Assembly: GCA_023897205.1 (NCBI GenBank)
Contig: JAHWDD010000035.1
Location: 63,175-127,174, forward strand
DNA length: 64,000 bases
Direction of reading: 5' to 3'
Source: Exophiala sp. HKRS030
Taxonomy: Eukaryota; Ascomycota; Eurotiomycetes; Chaetothyriales; Herpotrichiellaceae
Shown here: piece by piece, positions 23,363 through 34,514 of the stretch
Layout: every line of letters begins with the position of its first letter
How positions within the stretch are numbered: position 1 is the first letter of the stretch
The notes under the pieces: generated by a model
What the model saw: the letters and a program-made list of their open reading frames with translations, nothing else
What the model was told of the DNA's origin: nothing
Database searches by the model: none
Made by a program: the position numbers and the translations under genes

Positions 23363-24541
23363 GGCTCCCTTAGAGGCATCTTTATATATAATATAGCAGT
23401 CGTCATAACGTTCTTCCTGGCCTGGTCACGTGGAAGGTACAGTTTCTGGGGTAAAAGTGTGGAGAGCAATTCCTTACTCGCGATTCTCTTGGCATTATAT
23501 TTGCCTGATAGTTCGCTGACGCGGGGAAAAGAGTTTTGTGCTTTTAGGCAAGAAGCTCAGTCGTGCGTGATCTTCAGTCACGCTTGGTTCCAGACTAGAG
23601 GGCTAAGCTGCCTCAGTTGCCAACGATGGACCTTCCTCAAAGCGTATAGCGGTCACAGCGGCCAGAAGGATCATCAATGTCTCAAAGAGGGAAAATACCT
23701 GGTGGTCAGGAATCTGGCGTTCAGAGTGCATAATGGAGGCTGTGGCCAAGGAGCCTTAGGCAGTCGAAGGGAGAATATGACAGGCTGAACATCCAGCCAA
23801 GATCGCTTGGCATCAGGGCCATGGCAGATCAACTTCCACGATTTAGATAGAATCATTCCACATGAAGCTATGATGATCTAGATGACCTTACCTGTTCTTT
23901 TCTACTAAACCTACTAAACGGCAGTTGTTTTCCAAGACCACTATCATACGGTGTAGTGACATTTAGGCAAAATGCAGGTGCAGCCCATTTACTCTTCAGC
24001 GTACGATACCAACGTGACCTTCACAGCCGAGGCAATTCGCGTATCTATACTTTCCGAGTATGCCCGTGGATGTATGATTTCTAGGTCCTATCATAATCGT
24101 GAGAAAGCAGTCTATAGGCTTTGTGACGGGAGCTGTTTTACCCGGACACATGTACAGCATCACCGGCATGTTGAAGGCGAACCACGTTCATCTAGCCTTT
24201 ACAAGAATGTCGTTCATCTGCTCATTGGCAACAATAGCTTTTAGCAATTAAATAGCCTAAGGTCAACATATTCACTAAATCAATCACGTACTATCGGGTA
24301 AGTCTCATAGCTTGGTGATAGCTACAATCACAGCAAGTGCCAAAATTGCCAGATTCTAAGTGAGGACTAGAAAATTCCCGACCGAGCGTGGTAAGTGCGA
24401 CTTCACCATGTCATAATTCAACGATATGCGAAGGGATCCCTGGAAGGCTTATAGACTTTTGCGATAACTCTGTCGGTACACCAGCCGATTTGGCGGCTAA
24501 AATTGACCTGTCTCTCTGGCAAAATCCGCCAAATGGTCGCT
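23363..24541. other. Intergenic region upstream of the permease
   Basis: Open frames such as 23339-23788 have no motif and overlap the permease promoter. No gene supported. It separates the permease from the GH43 gene by about 1.2 kb, so the two are co-directional but not tightly packed. Confidence 0.4.
23381..23388 (-). promoter_or_regulatory. TATA box that decides the permease start
   Basis: TATATAAA on the minus strand. It lies 97 bp from the ATG at 23284 but only 19 bp from the ATG at 23362, so transcription should begin downstream of the latter. This favours the shorter protein. Confidence 0.45.
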
Positions 24542-26082
24542 TCAAGATATCTGTAACTTGGAAAACCTGGCTTCATGTGCACTGCCAGTAGCTACCGCAA
24601 AAATTCCCACGACTGGTCCAACAAAGTCAGGATCTGTCATCTCTAACGTATCCAGGGATCCTAATTCGAACCAAGACTTCTCGTGTCTGTATCTCAGGCT
24701 ATACTTTGCCTCGGTGTAGTCAATCTGAAAGTCGATTGACCCTTCTGGTTGTACATGCTCACTTTCTTGTACTTGGTGTAGGCCTTTGGCCCCGTTCTTC
24801 TTCTCAAACAAGACCGCTTTCTTCAAAGTATCATAATAGATTCTAATGAAACGATGTTCATCCTTGTATACTGCAAGACCGGCCTTTATGCCGGTAGCGT
24901 GAGACAGTGTAGTCAACAAAAGCTTGACCGAGCTTGAGCCATCTAGAAATCGTTGACGTTTACCGACGAATGTGGGAGACTCGGTGGGATGTGAAAGATC
25001 AGTTTCTTTTGCTGCAAGGACAATCTCCTCGCCCGACTCTGTGAACTTGTATGAATCGAGATCAGCGTCACGAATGTAGAGATAGTCGACTCTTGTGTTT
25101 GCTGTGAGATGCTCGGTCTCATTTCGTCGTGAGAGCCCTGATGGGTTCAGCTTCACACGATCCAGTGATGGCCATTGCCCCGGTCGCCATGAACCAGTTG
25201 TGAGAAATGTTTCTCGGCCCAGGACGAATCTCTTTTCCTTGTCCTTCCTTACGCCCAGGCACACTGCCCACCAATTTCCAGATTGATCCTGAAACACATC
25301 TGAATGCCCTGTGTATTGAATATATTCATCTGTACCTCTGGCTGTCAGAATCGGATTCTTGTCATATCCTTGATATGGGCCCCAGATGTCCTTGCACCTC
25401 GCTACTGTGATCATATGGCCACCATGTGTGCCGCCTTCCGAAATCAGAAGATAATACCAGCCGTCTCGCTTATAAATGTGAGGTCCCTCAGGATATATAC
25501 CTCCAGTACCGTCCCATATCTTCTTCTCTTCAGACAGCTTTTCCCCCGTTTTAAGGTCGACCTCAAAGAGATGAATCTTGGTCATGGGCCCCGGAGCGGC
25601 CGATCCATGTACGTAGACACGACCACTGTCGTCAAAGAAGAGACTTGGGTCAATACCTTGAAACTCGAAGTACACAGGGTCTGACCATTTATCCGACCAA
25701 ATGTCTTCTGTGGAGACGACAAAATTTTCGCTTACGTCCCTTTCCGATTCGTCTGTGTGGATGATGTTGGTACACACGACGTAGACTATCCCATTATGAT
25801 ATCTGATCGTAGGCGCATACAGGCCTCCGGTGGCAAGCATCACATCGCCGTTGCTATCTGGGGGCTGAGATGCGTATCGGAGAGCCGGAGACTGAGTTGC
25901 TCGCGCCGGTTGATGGCATTGCCTATCTGTCTCCAGTTAAGGAGATCTTTCGAAGCATAGATGGGAAGACCGGGAAATAGATGAAATGTCGAATTTACTA
26001 GAAAAAAGGTATCGCCTATTAGAGCCACGGAAGGATCAGGCGCAAACCCCGGTATGATTGGGTTGACGTTTGCTTGTGACAT
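24542..26082 (-). CDS. Glycoside hydrolase family 43 (beta-xylosidase/arabinofuranosidase type)
   Basis: Single exon from ATG 26082 to the stop at 24542, continuous only if one C is added to the run at 25860-25864 (GGGGG on the plus strand). This joins LSDTHLSP to DSNGDVMLATGGLYAPTIRY and gives 1542 nt, 513 residues. The GH43 catalytic triad is visible: Asp in GFAPDPSV (residue 16), Asp in GIDPSLFFDD and Glu in IYPEGPHIYK. After the five-blade propeller there is a second beta-sandwich domain of about 200 residues (from about LYIRDADLDSYKF to the end). There is no signal peptide, so the enzyme is predicted to act inside the cell on imported short oligosaccharides, matching the neighbouring permease. 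An alternative 35-nt intron (GTCTCC..CCCCCAG) would also restore frame but is too short to be likely. Confidence 0.85.
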
Positions 26083-26680
26083 TTTCTCTAATGAGTAAGG
26101 TTACAATGAAATGCAAACCTGATGGATGGCTGTACATTCGAACGTGGCTCGTACCGTATGTAGTCCAGAAAAATGACATCTCTGACCCGGTACCAAAAGA
26201 CTACACTTTATGGTTCGCGAGAGAGATCGAGCGGTGGTGGTCAAGGATGATTCCCTTAGCCCGGGTAAATTTGCTTTACCCAGAAGAGTGCCCCGGCTGG
26301 CATTGACCACTCAGAAGACGAGCATGCCGATATCCGAACGACTGTTCGGATAACAAACAATTATCCACTACTTGATGGAGTCAATAACGGCTACAAACAT
26401 GTGCGAATGTTGGTTTTTGAAGTAACAAAATTGAAACTAGCGTGACGAAGACTATCATTGCGGACAATTTCTTCTCAATTTCCCATGCCAACATGGCAAT
26501 GGCTGAAGTTCCCTTGCTAGTCCTGGTGTAATTCATGAATGTTGTGTTTCTATCTGGGGATCAACAGATTCAACGGCGAAGACTGTGGCGAGCGTCTTAT
26601 AACTTCAAGATTCTGAACGGATGAAGACTTCAACCCCATCACCTCACCCAATGGCACTATTCTCCCACAGTTTATCCATC

Positions 26681-27766
26681 TTATTTGAGATTCTTTTCGT
26701 TCACCAACACAAGCCGATAGCGTGGTTTCCCAGCCTCGAAATCCAACAAAGCCTGGTTTGCCTTCTGCATAGGATAATTGTTGTTCCATGTCCTAACACC
26801 AGTCTTCACAAACAAGTCGAACATCTTCCTGATGTCGTTTGGAGAACCGATCAAAGAGCCACTGATTGAACACCCAAGTCCAATAAGGCTGAAAGCTGAG
26901 AACCCGGGTAATACATCCTCGGGCGCCCCTATCTGAACGAAGGTCCCTTTCAGACGGAGAAGCTGCAAGTACATGCCCAAAGGTAGTTTAGGACTTGATA
27001 CTGTGCAGACAATCAAATCCAAAGAGGCAGCGTGCTTCCTTGCCCAATCCTTGTCATCGTCGGTAGCGATGAAGTCTGTTGCGCCCATTTTCAGCGCATC
27101 CTCCTTTTTGGACGCCGTCCGCGAAATCGCGACAACCTTGGAACACCCAAGAGCTTTGGCGCCCATGATCCCGAAATGACCCAAGCCACCAATACCTATG
27201 ATGCCGACCTTCTTTCCTGGGCCCGCACCATGTGTAAATAACGGGTTACATGCTGTAATTCCTCCGCACAGCATTGGTGCAGCATGCTCGGAAGAGATCT
27301 CGTCGGGAATTTTGATCACAAAATTGCCATTGCCACGCCAATAGTCGGCGTAGCCACCTTGAGCCTTGCTACCATCTGGCCACTTGCTGCCAAAAGTATT
27401 TACGTTGTGAGGACAGTGAGGTGTCAGGTCGTCGGCACATGCTTCACAGTCTCCATTTCGATTTTGACAGGCGTATGACTGAGCGCCAACACCAACCCGA
27501 TCGCCAACCTTAATGCCCTTGATTTTTGAGCCGACTCGGACAGCCTCTCCAACAATCTCGTGGCCAACACATAGTGGATAGTCAGTTGCTCCCCAGCCAG
27601 AGCGCAACGTATGAAGGTCAGAGCCGCAAATGCCACAATGAGTGATCTTGATATCCACGTCTTCTTCGTCAAACTTCTTCGGCTCGAACTCCTGCCAAAT
27701 CATCTTTCCTTTCACAGAATCTGGATTTAAGCCCAACCATCCTTGAAATTTGTAGTTACTTGACAT
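26681..27766 (-). CDS. Zinc-dependent alcohol dehydrogenase (cinnamyl/ADH6 type)
   Basis: Single exon. The open frame extends upstream to 27793 but without ATG, so I start at 27766 (MSSNYKFQGW), 361 residues, intact. Zn-binding CGICGSDLH with GHEIVGE, the structural-zinc loop C.NRNGDCEACADDLTPHC, GDRVGVGAQ, and the NADP-binding GIGGLGHFGIMGAKALG are all present. Ser/Arg after the second strand of the Rossmann fold (VVAISRTASKKEDA) points to NADP(H). The family reduces aromatic and medium-chain aldehydes in the cytosol. It lies divergent to nothing and in the same direction as the GH43 gene 600 bp downstream, so a shared role in plant-matter use is possible but not shown. Confidence 0.93.
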   Translation of the reverse strand: MSSNYKFQGWLGLNPDSVKGKMIWQEFEPKKFDEEDVDIKITHCGICGSDLHTLRSGWGATDYPLCVGHEIVGEAVRVGSKIKGIKVGDRVGVGAQSYACQNRNGDCEACADDLTPHCPHNVNTFGSKWPDGSKAQGGYADYWRGNGNFVIKIPDEISSEHAAPMLCGGITACNPLFTHGAGPGKKVGIIGIGGLGHFGIMGAKALGCSKVVAISRTASKKEDALKMGATDFIATDDDKDWARKHAASLDLIVCTVSSPKLPLGMYLQLLRLKGTFVQIGAPEDVLPGFSAFSLIGLGCSISGSLIGSPNDIRKMFDLFVKTGVRTWNNNYPMQKANQALLDFEAGKPRYRLVLVNEKNLK

Positions 27767-28766
27767 GGCGCAAGGAGACTCGCGAGAGGACAAGCAGGGA
27801 TGGAAGTTGAAAGTCTTTAGTCAATTGTGGAATTGATCAATCAATGTAAGGGGACTTATATATCTCCTCGCAAGGCTTGCTTTTGCTTAGTATCTTGTGT
27901 GGATGGCTTTTGAGGCAAAGCATTAGCACAGTCAGTCGTGCGAATCGACATCGTAACAGAAATCACAGGTCTCGCCCCAAGTTTGACCAGTAGAGTTTGT
28001 TGGATTTCGTGCGGGTTTGACATCAAGATTCCCGAGGCAAAAATGTAATGGATTTGGTCAGACAAGTTGATTGGCTGGGAACGCAGTGACAAGGCCGGAC
28101 AACGTCATTGCTACCGACACAGCCAGTTCCAGCTGAGTTGTCACCTTGAACACAAAAGTACGGAGTTAAGAGGTAAGAGTTTGTTATCTACGGAGTACTT
28201 GGTGTTTACGATTTGCTCTCAATGATTCAAGGAATTTGCATGCAACGACGGGAATCCTCGCAAATACTTCGGCCGAATCTGTCCTCCACCACATCAACGC
28301 TTAGGACACGCACAGACATGTCGAGTAAGTGCGGATGGCATTCACAAGCAAGACATGGGGCAGTACGGAGTGCATATTTCAAAATCCGCTATGAGCAGCC
28401 GTCTCTAGTGCTTAATCCCACTTACCATTTGCTAGGTGAAACATGATTTGTCACTTGGCTCCAGTGATCCGAGATCCAGGTTCGGATCGTGGAAAGGTAC
28501 TCTTCCCCCTCTGCGCCGACGAGAATTGCATATATTGTGAGTTCTCCTGGATAATTCCTTGGCTTTATTGTTCTCGACCTCGCTCTACTGGATGTCACTT
28601 CCATAGCGGTAGCATCGAGAATTGATAGATGAACGTTGTGGGGCAACTTGACACCTCACACGGCGAGAATACTGTGGTAGGAGAAAAATAGTCTTAAAAT
28701 GCTATGGGTGTGAAATATACTCACAAATATATGGTGGAAAACTCCCGGTGATGAGGCTGGGTTGTT
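27767..28766. other. Intergenic region with TACGGAGT motifs
   Basis: Holds the dehydrogenase promoter and three copies of a TACGGAGT motif within about 210 bases (28158, 28189, 28364). No gene supported; an open frame at 27856-28092 overlaps the TATA box. Confidence 0.45.
27855..27862 (-). promoter_or_regulatory. TATA box of the alcohol dehydrogenase
   Basis: TATATAAG on the minus strand, 89 bp upstream of the ATG at 27766. It supports that ATG as the true start. Confidence 0.5.
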
Positions 28767-29372
28767 TCAGAAATAATAATTGTTAAAAAATTCCTTTGTC
28801 TGACAGCCGACATCAGAGATCTTGGAGCCGAGGTACTCACGCATTGCTGGTATGTTCAATTTGGGGCCTAGGATGGGGATGACACTCCCAACTCGCTTGA
28901 GCCACGTTCCTGCCCTTCTCATAGCGCTTGATGGATCTGTATATATCGTTATCAGGGCTTTGATGACGCACATAAGAGCAGGATAGGGCAATCGAGCCAC
29001 AAGGAATAGTTGCACCAGAACCACCCATAGCTCGATTTCGAGGCGGACTTCACTCGATAGAACATAAAGTGATGTGACGGCGTATGCAGCCGACAGAAAG
29101 CTATGAAGCAACCGCTTTATAATGGCAAGAGTCCACGTGGGTCGGATTATTGTAAGCGCGACTGCCGTGGGAAGGCTTATGGTGAGTATGAACGGAACGT
29201 GAGGAAGCTTTGGGTACCTACTTCCGAGACGACATGTGAGGCTGCGGTGCCATTCAACGACACAATAGGCAATGTTGGCGGCGAAAGCGAAAAAAGAGTC
29301 TTCAAAAAGCTGGATCACTAACGCCAGATTAAGTATCAAGCTTGTGAGCGGGCGATACGCCTTGAAGGGCAT
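28767..29372 (-). CDS. Small multi-pass membrane protein of unknown function
   Basis: A single frame of 201 residues with an ATG at 29372. Hydrophobic segments lie at about residues 10-40 (SLILNLALVIQLF), 60-80 (FILTISLPTAVALTI), 83-105 and 112-145 (LWVVLVQLFLVARL), so three to four membrane spans are plausible, followed by a basic, amphipathic end. I recognise no family. Isolated, and the codon pattern is unremarkable. It could be lineage-specific or spurious; the length and hydrophobic pattern argue mildly for a real gene. Confidence 0.4.
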   Translation of the reverse strand: MPFKAYRPLTSLILNLALVIQLFEDSFFAFAANIAYCVVEWHRSLTCRLGSRYPKLPHVPFILTISLPTAVALTIIRPTWTLAIIKRLLHSFLSAAYAVTSLYVLSSEVRLEIELWVVLVQLFLVARLPYPALMCVIKALITIYTDPSSAMRRAGTWLKRVGSVIPILGPKLNIPAMREYLGSKISDVGCQTKEFFNNYYF

Positions 29373-30725
29373 TTGGGGTGTGTGTTGAGTAGGTCTCTAT
29401 GTGGTGCTTTTAACTGCAAAATGATGAAAGTTGAGGTAATTCTGGATTATTGAACAATCCTTTGGGTTCCAACGAAATATGGACTTTGGAAAGCACAAAG
29501 AAGAACATGGTCTCGCTGTAGACAGACAAGGGTTTGGGGAGGACAAAAAAGCCAAGTGCTCGAGGCACAATGAATCCTGTAGCTGAAAGGAAGTGCAGAA
29601 CAAATCGTTCATTGTCCGATAATGTCCTCTCGCTATCGTTGTCGCAGGTTCAAGATTCCAGTGAATTTGCAATGGAAGCGGACCAGACCGTCTGCTGAGA
29701 AACCGAGGGCGGAGTTTACTTCCGTTCGTATCTGCATTTGTGAAAGTTTTCCCCTGGTTAATATATCCACAAACATAAGCGCTTTTGCGAATATCGTCAA
29801 TATCTCGGCAACATTAGTATGACAGGAGATTCGTTCGTTCTCGGCAATGGCAGCACGAGGATGTGTGAGCATTGGGTGCCTGGATTTGATTTCCGAAACA
29901 GTTCAGCGTGAGGATGGCTAACATAAACTGTATGGGTGGGGTGATCCACTTCATATACTGAAGCATTGGCGACATGACCTACCTGTAGCTGTACTGTGCA
30001 TGCGAATGCCGTATTATCTTTGATGCGACGATCCCATGGGCATCATTCGTTTCGACAGATCTTCTGACTACAAAGAGTTTAACATTGTACTCACAGGGTA
30101 TTTCTGTCCACCTACTTAGCACCTATCCAGCGCTAGCATCAGGTGCCCCAGATCATTTCGATGCGTATCGTGCACTTTCGTGTCGCAGACTGGCAGAGGG
30201 AGGGAGGGGGGGAGAAAAGCTGAGGTGTGAACGATGACGCCGCCATGAAGCCAAGGGTCTATGCCCAGGCACCTGCTAGGTGTTAATTGGAATGCAGATA
30301 GTCTAGCTAATCGCATGTCAGTAGTGCCATGTACGGAGTAGGTACCATGCACTATATGTGACCATCACTAGAGGAATCCCCGGTATCCCAGATTGCCAAG
30401 GCTCTCGGCGCTAAGAAGCTAGATGGATTTTGGAAGGTCAACACGTTTGCAAACGTTTCTTTGTTGGTAACTTGTCTTGGGTGTGACGCTGGCATTGCCA
30501 TTACTCTATCTGATCGTTACGCAGTGCATAGAGTTTATTATTGATAAGAAAGACCAGCTATGATCATCACGAGTTACGAGCTCGGATGTTACATCGGCCA
30601 ACATTGGCTTGATCTGCAGTCTGCTCCCCAAAAGATTATAAAGTTGAATTGGAAGGTACGTCCGGAAATGCATCCTACCAGGCACAAAAATCCTTTGATT
30701 ACCACGCCCCATATATTGGCGCAAC
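29373..30725. other. Intergenic region, no supported gene
   Basis: About 1.35 kb between divergently oriented genes. Contains one perfect TACGGAGTA (30332-30340), a G-rich run near 30200 and the TATA element of the next gene. Confidence 0.45.
30637..30643 (+). promoter_or_regulatory. TATA element of the AstE/AspA-type hydrolase
   Basis: TATAAAG, 83 bp upstream of the ATG at 30726. Confidence 0.4.
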
Positions 30726-31841
30726 ATGTTATCCAGCATTCTGGGCGTTGTGGTCTCGTTGGCCGCCTCTGTCGTAGCACAAACTAATTTGACGGGAGAC
30801 ATCATCGGCGGCTATCCCGTCATCACAAGTCTTGATCTCTCTGATGTGCCACCGAACGCAGTGTCTCGTTACTGGCTTTACACAGCAACATCTCAGGGCG
30901 GCATACCCTATTTCCTGCCAGTATTCGTTGCACGCGGTACGAATGAGTCCCTTGATGAAGGCCGCAGATTATCGCTTTCCGCCTCAATTCACGGAGATGA
31001 ACTCAATGGAATTCCCGTGGTTCAGCGCATTTTCGCGTACTTGAACGAGACTGTGCAATCCGGTGACTTTAATGGCACGGTGATCGGCGTGCCCACGATG
31101 AACCCAAATGGAAATCAACATAATCAACGAAATTTCTGGTCTTCAAGTTCCAACGGGTTTTACACGAACCTCAACAGAGTCTTTCCTGGCGCGGACCCAG
31201 CTGAAGCATCATTTATTGCGAATGCTTACGTATACAACATCTGGAACAATCTTTGGGGCAACACATCGAATGTCGACGTTGCAGTTGACTTCCATACGCT
31301 GTCAACGGGCTCTGATGGCCCATTGTGGGCATATGCAGACTACCGACTTGACTATGTCCAGCGACTCGCGGAACTCGCGCAACCAGACATCATCAAAATT
31401 GATCCCGGTGAGCCTGGATCGGTCGAGACTACCTGGGTCGACAATTCCATTCCAGCTATTACTTTGGAAATTGGGCCTGCAAAGCGATGGAATAACGATT
31501 TGATTGACCGCTCCGAGGAATTTGTCTACCGCTTGCTGAACGACTTACAGATGTTGCCCAATTCTACAACACCAGAAGTCGATTTGAGTGCGACATATGT
31601 GGGAAACAACTTCAGCAGCGTGTCTGTGACCCAAACTGGGTGGGTCAATGTCTCCGTGTCAACTTTGGACCTGATTGAGGAAGGTCAGGAAGTTGGAATA
31701 TTGTACAATAGCTGGGGCGATATCTTGGAAGTGCTGACCGCATCGGTGAGTGGCATCGCGAACCAGGTTCGCACGGATCCTGCCGTTGAGCAAGGAGTAT
31801 CGGTCCTACAGATCGTTTACAATGCTACGAGCGAATCTTGA
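30726..31841 (+). CDS. Secreted AstE/AspA-family (M14-like) zinc hydrolase
   Basis: Single exon, 371 residues, intact. The N terminus MLSSILGVVVSLAASVVAQT is a clear signal peptide. Zinc-site motifs of the succinylglutamate desuccinylase/aspartoacylase fold follow: SASIHGDELNG (His..Glu), then NRVFPG, then VDFHTLSTG (second His), and a Glu in ITLEIGP as the likely catalytic acid. Several N-glycosylation sequons are scattered through it (NLT, NET, NGT, NTS, NST, NFS, NVS). The last 100 residues form a beta-rich domain (VGNNFSSVSVTQTGWVNVSV). Family members cleave N-acyl amino acids or C-terminal residues; a secreted version would act on extracellular amides or peptides. Substrate unknown. Confidence 0.88.
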   Translation: MLSSILGVVVSLAASVVAQTNLTGDIIGGYPVITSLDLSDVPPNAVSRYWLYTATSQGGIPYFLPVFVARGTNESLDEGRRLSLSASIHGDELNGIPVVQRIFAYLNETVQSGDFNGTVIGVPTMNPNGNQHNQRNFWSSSSNGFYTNLNRVFPGADPAEASFIANAYVYNIWNNLWGNTSNVDVAVDFHTLSTGSDGPLWAYADYRLDYVQRLAELAQPDIIKIDPGEPGSVETTWVDNSIPAITLEIGPAKRWNNDLIDRSEEFVYRLLNDLQMLPNSTTPEVDLSATYVGNNFSSVSVTQTGWVNVSVSTLDLIEEGQEVGILYNSWGDILEVLTASVSGIANQVRTDPAVEQGVSVLQIVYNATSES

Positions 31842-34514
31842 GCGAGAGCGTGGTATATGATGATGTTTAGGCATTAGCGCCGAGTGAAGTCGTCCACAGA
31901 GATTGAGGACATAGAGAAATGTTTTGGGAGTTCTTACATAGCTATACCCTCAGATGATCAATGTATCAGTATGACACTACATCGATGCTCGGCTTACGGC
32001 TAAAGCTACCAGTACTCATGTGTTTTGATGATAGTGCGAAAATGTAAAGATTTGGTGTTCCTGAGGAAATAGGAGAATGGTGAGCGTTCTAGAATGTCAT
32101 GGCTAGTAGCCGAGCAAGAATTGTCCCACTTTACAAGTTGTGGTTGTAAACCCCAATGAGCAGCGCACAGCGCAGAATTCATAAATCGTGCAATGTCGCC
32201 GACTATATTATGCTCCTTGGGAGGTTTCTCGTACAGGGTCAAATACGCCATTTGGGGGTTTTTTCTCTTCAAGTCGAGGTAAGGTGGAGGGGGCTGTGCC
32301 AATGTTCTTTAAGAAATGGATCTGACGACAAAGGCATGTTCAGGAGTGGGCTAGAGTCGTAAACTCTGGCCTGGCTGGCGCTTACGTTATGCATCGCCCA
32401 CTATCGCAGGGCCTCTGCCAACCGTCAAGGTCTATTCTCAGCTCATCAAGTAGGTACTTGAACATGAAGAACGCGGGTGTTGGAGCAAGGAGTAGCACTA
32501 AGGTACACAACACTGAACAAAGGGGAAATAATTAGGCACGAGAAAAGGATTCTTGTCTTTGTCACATATGCCGCCGTCATCACTGGTATACCTGAATTCT
32601 ATGGAAATACTATACACAAGTCCAACTGTAGGGTAAAAGATATCCCACAAGTGAACGGCGGGACCTCATCCTGTGAGATCTACAGTAAATACATTATCCT
32701 GCTTAGTCTTTCCTTTGTCCGAAATATAATATCGTTCCACCGGTTTTACCGAGGCATACCGTCGAGTCGGCGAGTCGGCCTCCTGGTGAAGATGGGATGA
32801 GATCTGATGAGGCGAGTCCACACCAGATGCCAATAGATCCTCAGCGCCAGATACTGACTATTTGCATGCCCCTTTATGTACATGCTGTCAAGGCGTGACA
32901 ACAGCCCGTGCGCTAAACCCGAAGATGAGCATGGGTGGGCCATGCTTTGATTGAGGCAATTGACTTGCTTAGCCGTCTTGCTGCTGTTTGTATCAGGGAT
33001 ACGTCCTGATTCTCTGATGTGGCGAGAGGAGTTGCCTCGTCACAACAAGGAGGGTTTGAAGACATTCTTCGTGCGGTGTTGAGCTTAATTGTAAATCTGC
33101 CAAGCAGCTAGATATGATTGTTTGGTTCGGCTTAGAAAAACCCGCGTCAAGGTGGTCGCCCAGAAGGATTCAACTCGAGAAACCGCTGACCGGGACGAAC
33201 GCGAGATCTCGTAACCATCGAGTGCTTAACCGCGGGCTTCGTTATGCGACCTTTGAAGACCTTGTGACGAGTGGCATGCGGAGGGCTATGGCTACGCCCG
33301 TCCATCTCTTGAGCACGAAGCAGTGACCCCCATGATGGGGCAGTCGGTGGGGGGTTGGACTCAGCGAGCGAGGTGATTCAACGGGGAGGGCTTGCCAGTA
33401 ACTTCGAAAGTAGAGTTGTTGTGTAGTCAGGTGTTCGTGCAAGTCGTCATGGTTATGGGTGTCGGAAGTAGTATCTTGAGAGGAAGACGAGTCGGCTCTG
33501 GCGCCGTAGGAATTGTCTGAGTCTTGACGGGGGAAGTTTGAGGGAAAACCGGCCGCAAAGGCCTGTAGTTTGGAAATTGCAGAATGAATTCTCTGGTCGG
33601 TGGTCAGGTCATTCAATCTGCGGTGGAAAGGGTCAAAGGCGTCATCTCGAGCAATGGCCTGAGGAAGCTGATAGCGCAGTCGTGTTGCCATGAATGGCTT
33701 GATAGATGATTATGAGAATTGTCGGTATCGAAGCAATGCATTATCCAGTGTTCGATGTGCTGGACGTGGTGTTGACGACTTGTGAGAGTAGTGAGATGAG
33801 GTTGAATTTGAGGCAGATAGAGAATGCCAAGGATGAGGGTGGCAAACATCGGAGGGAGCCCAAGACAAAGGGAAAAGCCGGTCTGGCTGATGTGTGGCGC
33901 AGTCGTGCCCAGTCAGGTGGTCACCTGGGCAGGCCAACAATTCAATGCCAAGATCACGCGGCATTTCGGGCGCTGCTGCCTTGATCACAACCACAAAACA
34001 GAATCAAATGACAGAACCCCAGTACTTTGGATGGACCTCATGAATGGATCTACGAAGCAACTGCTACCCTAAAATTCTTATGATATTTCTCTAAAAAGTC
34101 AGCAACTTTGTAAAGAACTTCTTCGGCGATCACACCAAGCTTGTATACTATATCTATGCCAATAGGCGTGGCCAGATTCGATGTTCGCGTGGTTTCCTAT
34201 GCCAACGACGTCTTTGGAGTAAAGACTGTCTGACTAAATCTATGTTTACCTTGGAGGTTTCGCACCCCAGGCTTTCTCTAACACCGTTGGGCCAGCCTTG
34301 CTCCATACTTCACTTATATCGTGGAACACTGATCCATCAACTTCCTGTATCCCCATCGCCTAAGATCTCTCGCATGCTCCCGGAACCCAGAAACTCCTTT
34401 CATCATGTCTTCATAAAAAGTATGCACTTCAAATTCAACTTTTCAAATGTCGGCACCTTGATGGTTGAATGGTTGTTTCGTGCCTGATTGCCCTCATCCT
34501 GACCTTGGCGAGCT
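31842..34514. other. Long gap with one weak open frame
   Basis: About 2.7 kb. The only sizeable candidate is a minus-strand frame at 33242-33691 (149 codons, ATG at 33691), low in hydrophobic residues, without a known motif and overlapping other open frames at 33613-33994. A 98-base segment at 33154-33251 has GGTCGC/GCGACC ends and looks like a degraded tRNA on the minus strand. Nothing else supported. Confidence 0.35.

Noticed and set aside
25866..25900. A 35-nt intron that would repair the GH43 frame.
   Set aside because: Too short for a spliceosomal intron in this genome (others are 42 nt or longer), with a weak donor; a missing C in a C run explains it better.
33242..33691. 149-codon frame on the minus strand as a gene.
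   Set aside because: No recognisable domain, overlapping frames, and its end overlaps the tRNA-like segment.
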